Shown one piece after another: positions 61,057 through 64,000 of a stretch of 64,000 nucleotides of DNA. The notes beneath the pieces were generated by a model. The model searched no databases and was not told where the DNA came from. It saw nothing but the letters and a program-made list of their open reading frames with translations. The translations under genes and the position numbers were made by a program. Source of the DNA: Chitinophaga filiformis (GTDB lineage Bacteria; Bacteroidota; Bacteroidia; Chitinophagales; Chitinophagaceae); the NCBI RefSeq assembly GCF_900102545.1, contig NZ_FNBN01000008.1, forward strand, positions 190,019 through 254,018, read 5' to 3'. How positions within the stretch are numbered: the first letter of the stretch is position 1; each line of letters begins with the position of its first letter.

Positions 61057-61980
61057 ATGGAAGAAAAAGTGATCAATATCAAAACAATCAGCGAACTGCA
61101 CCGGCTATACGAGCATTCTGCTCCGAAGCATCCATTGGTAAGTGTAGTAGACCTGATGTCTGTTCGTCATGATGCGCTGGACCCCAATGTCGGTTATCAG
61201 ATGGATTTTTACCTGGTTGCCTGCAAACGGTTTAAAGGCGCTATCAGGTATGGCAGGTCGCAATATGATTTTGAAGAAGGTTCTGTCATGTTCACTGCCC
61301 CCGGACAGGTACTTGTTGCTGGTCCGGAGGTAGAGATGGAAGAGGGCTGGGCGCTCTTTTTTCATCCTGACCTGATAAACAGCTCCGCATTGGGCCGGAT
61401 GATACATCAATACTCTTTCTTCCTCTACGACATCAATGAGGCGCTGCACGTTTCTGAAGAAGAAAAAGCCATCCTGTACGATTGTGTCAGTAAGATCGAA
61501 CGCGAGTGCACAAGTCGCATCGATAAACATACACAACACCTCATCGTCTCGAACATTGAACTCCTGCTCAGTTATTGTGAACGCTTCTACGACAGGCAGT
61601 TCCTGACAAGGGAGAAGGTGAGCAACGATATCGTACAACAGTTCGAGTTGTTGTTGAACGATTATTTTACCCGTGAAGTTCAGCAGCAGGATGGTCTGCC
61701 AGACGTGAAATACTTTTCATCCAGGTTGAACCTGTCTGCCAAGTATCTTGCTGATCTGCTGCATAAATTCACCGGAAAATCGACCCAGGAACATATTCAT
61801 CTCCGACTTGTCCGGGAGGCGAAAAACCTGCTCTGGAGCACTAACAGGTCTATCAGTGAGATTTCCTATGATCTGGGCTTTGAGCACGCATCTCATTTCA
61901 GCAGATTATTCAAAACCAAAACCGGACTGACGCCGGGAGAATTCCGCAACAACAAACAGGAACCGGATGGTATCGGTTAA
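61057..61980 (+). CDS. AraC-family transcriptional regulator
   Basis: 307 residues from the ATG at 61057; an ATG at 61042 adds five. The N-terminal half is a cupin-like sensor (YGRSQYDFEEGSVMFTAPGQ); the C-terminal helix-turn-helix pair (LNLSAKYLADLLHKFTGKS, EISYDLGFEHASHFSRLFKTKTG) is standard. Probably regulates the SDR gene upstream or the next genes. The short leader is the tail of the GC-rich repeat region. Confidence 0.92.
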   Translation: MEEKVINIKTISELHRLYEHSAPKHPLVSVVDLMSVRHDALDPNVGYQMDFYLVACKRFKGAIRYGRSQYDFEEGSVMFTAPGQVLVAGPEVEMEEGWALFFHPDLINSSALGRMIHQYSFFLYDINEALHVSEEEKAILYDCVSKIERECTSRIDKHTQHLIVSNIELLLSYCERFYDRQFLTREKVSNDIVQQFELLLNDYFTREVQQQDGLPDVKYFSSRLNLSAKYLADLLHKFTGKSTQEHIHLRLVREAKNLLWSTNRSISEISYDLGFEHASHFSRLFKTKTGLTPGEFRNNKQEPDGIG

Positions 61981-62116
61981 GTGTTAATTCCATATGTCAA
62001 AGAGCTTTCCTTTACCCTAATGCGGTGAGCACTAACGCTTGCCTTACTAAGGAAATGTGTATTTATCTGGACGCGCTGATAACGCGGATTTAAAACCAAT
62101 CTGTAAAAAATTATTT

Positions 62117-62124
62117 TACTTTTG
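62117..62124 (+). promoter_or_regulatory. Possible -7 element of the second AraC gene
   Basis: TACTTTTG fits TAnnTTTG, 33 bases before the ATG at 62158. The -33 position reads TTTA-like, so only half matches. Confidence 0.4.
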
Positions 62125-62157
62125 CTCAGGAGCACGCACCCTCCTTAAAGTAAAACA

Positions 62158-63069
62158 ATGAAAAATACAACTGTGGCCACCGGCGCCGGTATTCCCTACC
62201 ATACTTTTGCTGAACTGCTTTCCATGCTGGAAGGGCTCCAGCATACCGAAGGCCTGTTCATTGTAACGGAGGAGGACGACATCCGCATGAGGAACCTGGT
62301 GCAATACCCCTTCCGTTCGGATCATTTTATTATCATCATGCAGGTGGAAGGAAGCTCCCAGGTAAGGATCAACACGACAGACTTTCATATCCATGAAAAA
62401 CAGGTATTGTTAATTCCACCTACTGCCGTGCGCCAGTTCCAGGAAGTGGAACCCGGCAACCGCTTTGCAGGGCTGGTATTCACTGCCGGCTTCGTAGCCA
62501 GGAGTGGTATCAGTAAGAAAGATGCCGAAATGCTGGACTTCTTTTCTGCCAGCCTCCCGGGCTTCGACCTGAAACCAGCCGAATTTGACCGGTTATTGAG
62601 CATGTTGATGCTGCTGCGGGAAAAGTACACTTCCACCGATGGGCTGCCTGCAGATCAGCAGGTTATCTTTTACCTATTCCTGGCTTTCTTATACGAACTG
62701 CGGTCAGTTTATATGCGTAACAACAGCGACAAAAAGATACAGCTCACCAGGAAGGAAGATATCACCATGCGCTTTATCAAGCTGTTGAATGATTTCTGCA
62801 GAGAGGAGCGAAGTGTGTTATTTTACGCTGCACAAATGAACGTGACACCCCGTTACCTGACCCAGACGGTGAAAGAGGTGACCGGCAGATCGGCCGGAGA
62901 ACTCATAGACGAAATGGTGATCATGGAGGCCAAGCTATTACTGAATGACATTTCCGTTTCCCTTGCGCAGATAGCCGAACAGCTGTATTTCAGCGATCAG
63001 TTCTTCTTCAGCAAATTCTTTAAGCGCAATACGGGTATTACCCCCTCCGAATACAGGAAACTGTCCTGA
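62158..63069 (+). CDS. AraC-family regulator next to an RND efflux gene
   Basis: 303 residues. N-terminal cupin-like domain (QVEGSSQVRINTTDFHIHEKQ) and a C-terminal helix-turn-helix pair (MNVTPRYLTQTVKEVTGRS and LYFSDQFFFSKFFKRNTG). It lies 137 bases upstream of the RND adaptor gene in the same orientation, separated by nested inverted repeats. I infer that it regulates the efflux pump. Confidence 0.92.
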   Translation: MKNTTVATGAGIPYHTFAELLSMLEGLQHTEGLFIVTEEDDIRMRNLVQYPFRSDHFIIIMQVEGSSQVRINTTDFHIHEKQVLLIPPTAVRQFQEVEPGNRFAGLVFTAGFVARSGISKKDAEMLDFFSASLPGFDLKPAEFDRLLSMLMLLREKYTSTDGLPADQQVIFYLFLAFLYELRSVYMRNNSDKKIQLTRKEDITMRFIKLLNDFCREERSVLFYAAQMNVTPRYLTQTVKEVTGRSAGELIDEMVIMEAKLLLNDISVSLAQIAEQLYFSDQFFFSKFFKRNTGITPSEYRKLS

Positions 63070-63075
63070 CCCCTA

Positions 63076-63121
63076 AATGTCATATGTCGTTTTAGACATA
63101 TACTCTCTACTTTCAGACATT
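63076..63121. promoter_or_regulatory. Nested inverted repeats upstream of the efflux adaptor gene
   Basis: Inner palindrome ATATGTC-gtttta-GACATAT (63082-63101) inside an outer AATGTC (63076-63081) / GACATT (63116-63121). All four half-sites share TGTC/GACA. It begins 7 bases past the AraC stop and about 85 bases before the adaptor ATG. Confidence 0.55.
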
Positions 63122-63206
63122 CCCCGGACACCGACTTATCCGCAACTTTGCCCCAGCATTTTAACTCCTGGCAAAGGAGAGTAGCAATTTCTAAATATAC
63201 AGACTC

Positions 63207-64000
63207 ATGAAGTTTTTTCTTGGAAGAGCTCCATTCGTACTGGCTTTGCCGGTACTGGCTTCCTGCGGCCATAAGCAGCCCGGAAGCATCAGACAGGATG
63301 CCGTAAAAGTAATGGTACAAAAGATAACATCCGACGCAAGACCGGAAGTACTACACTATCCCGGGGCTATTGAAGCCGACAACACCGTAACACTTGGCTT
63401 TTCTGTTGCAGGAAGGGTAACGACGGTCAGCATACAGGAAGGACAGCAGGTACGCGAAGGACAATTGCTGGCCACCATTGAAACCGAAGAATATGTCAGC
63501 GCCTTACAAAGTGCTAAAGCAGCGGAAGACCAGGCTGCAGATAATTTTAAACGCTTAAAGGAACTGCATGATAAGGGTAGTTTGCCTGAAAGGGACTATA
63601 TCGCCGCCAGATCAGCCCTATCACAGGCAGAAGCGAATGTGCGCGTGGCCGCTAAAAGGCTGGCGGATACAAAACTCTATGCACCTTACACAGGTATCAT
63701 CTCCGCTAAGCTGATCGACAAAGGCGCTACCGCTTCCCCCGGAGTACCTGCTTTCACCATATTGAAGACGGACCAGGTATATGCCAAAGCGCCTGTTACA
63801 GAAAGCGACATCAGCAAACTCGCTGTGGGGAAAGAAGTATTGGTGATCATTCCTGTATTGAACGACAGTTTAAAAGGCGCTGTTACGATCATTAACCCGC
63901 AGGCAGATAACAGCTCCAGGACTTATGCAGTAAAAGTAAGACTCACCAACAAAGCAGAAAAGTTACTACCCGGTATGCTGACTGAAATGCTGGTATATAC
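63207..64000 (+). CDS. RND efflux membrane-fusion protein (cut by window end)
   Basis: 264 residues visible from the ATG at 63207; the frame is open to the window end. Lipobox-like signal (VLASC, Cys21), biotinyl-lipoyl-like hairpin halves (VSIQEGQQVREGQLLATIETEEY; LYAPYTGIISAKLIDKGATASPG, read as VREGQLLATIE and YAPYTGII), an alpha-hairpin between them, and the start of the beta-barrel (VYAKAPVTESDISKLAVG). It joins the inner-membrane RND pump to the outer-membrane channel; those genes presumably follow downstream. Confidence 0.92.
   Translation, partial: MKFFLGRAPFVLALPVLASCGHKQPGSIRQDAVKVMVQKITSDARPEVLHYPGAIEADNTVTLGFSVAGRVTTVSIQEGQQVREGQLLATIETEEYVSALQSAKAAEDQAADNFKRLKELHDKGSLPERDYIAARSALSQAEANVRVAAKRLADTKLYAPYTGIISAKLIDKGATASPGVPAFTILKTDQVYAKAPVTESDISKLAVGKEVLVIIPVLNDSLKGAVTIINPQADNSSRTYAVKVRLTNKAEKLLPGMLTEMLVY

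Overview
The window looks like chromosomal DNA from a Bacteroidota bacterium, most likely in or near the Chitinophagaceae (Chitinophaga-like). The evidence is a SusC/SusD outer-membrane pair, three predicted type IX secretion (T9SS) substrates with type A or type B C-terminal sorting domains, the TTTG-N19-TAnnTTTG promoter consensus of the phylum ahead of serA and both tRNA genes (spacer 18 ahead of rpmI), tRNA genes without an encoded CCA, and a density of two-component and AraC regulators typical of soil gliders. The genus is inference; no rRNA is present.

Layout. 1-3.3 kb: the end of a response regulator and a double-kinase hybrid sensor. 3.3-10.4 kb: a four-gene minus-strand operon, susC - susD - zinc metallopeptidase lipoprotein - DUF4302 lipoprotein. 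10.6-14.3 kb: a CDF metal transporter, a class C beta-lactamase-fold hydrolase and serA with a textbook promoter. 14.4-30.4 kb: two secreted proteins, a ThuA/CBM6/fascin-like protein and a 4667-residue giant with 29 tandem ~85-residue repeats. 30.8-36.8 kb: housekeeping genes (rpmI, rplT, ispE, a DUF151 nuclease, etfA, etfB, a TPR protein, tilS), with a decayed duplicate of the rplT/ispE gene ends between those two genes.

36.8-41.8 kb is the most interesting block. It is a complete stressosome module on the minus strand: RsbR, RsbS and RsbT, a PP2C phosphatase fused to its own ATPase domain, a histidine kinase with a degenerate RsbT-like N-terminus, and a single-domain response regulator. The first four genes overlap. 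A 3-copy ~102-bp tandem repeat, built from the end of the phosphatase gene and the start of the kinase gene, separates them from the kinase. No sigma factor lies in the block, so output probably runs through phosphatase and phosphorelay.

41.9-49.1 kb: rhomboid protease, rlmH, two near-identical tRNA-Arg(ACG) genes flanking a small cargo region, and a VCBS/IPT-repeat T9SS protein. 49.2-58.1 kb: a long RluA-type pseudouridine synthase with two alpha/beta hydrolases; divergently, a TPR-HisKA_2 sensor kinase and a REC-GAF-AAA+ sigma-54-type activator, with two 16-bp palindromes between the divergent units; then an AraC regulator. 58.4-64 kb: a DUF1624-type membrane acyltransferase, a short-chain dehydrogenase, a GC-rich 3-copy intergenic repeat, two AraC regulators, and the start of an RND efflux adaptor behind nested inverted repeats.
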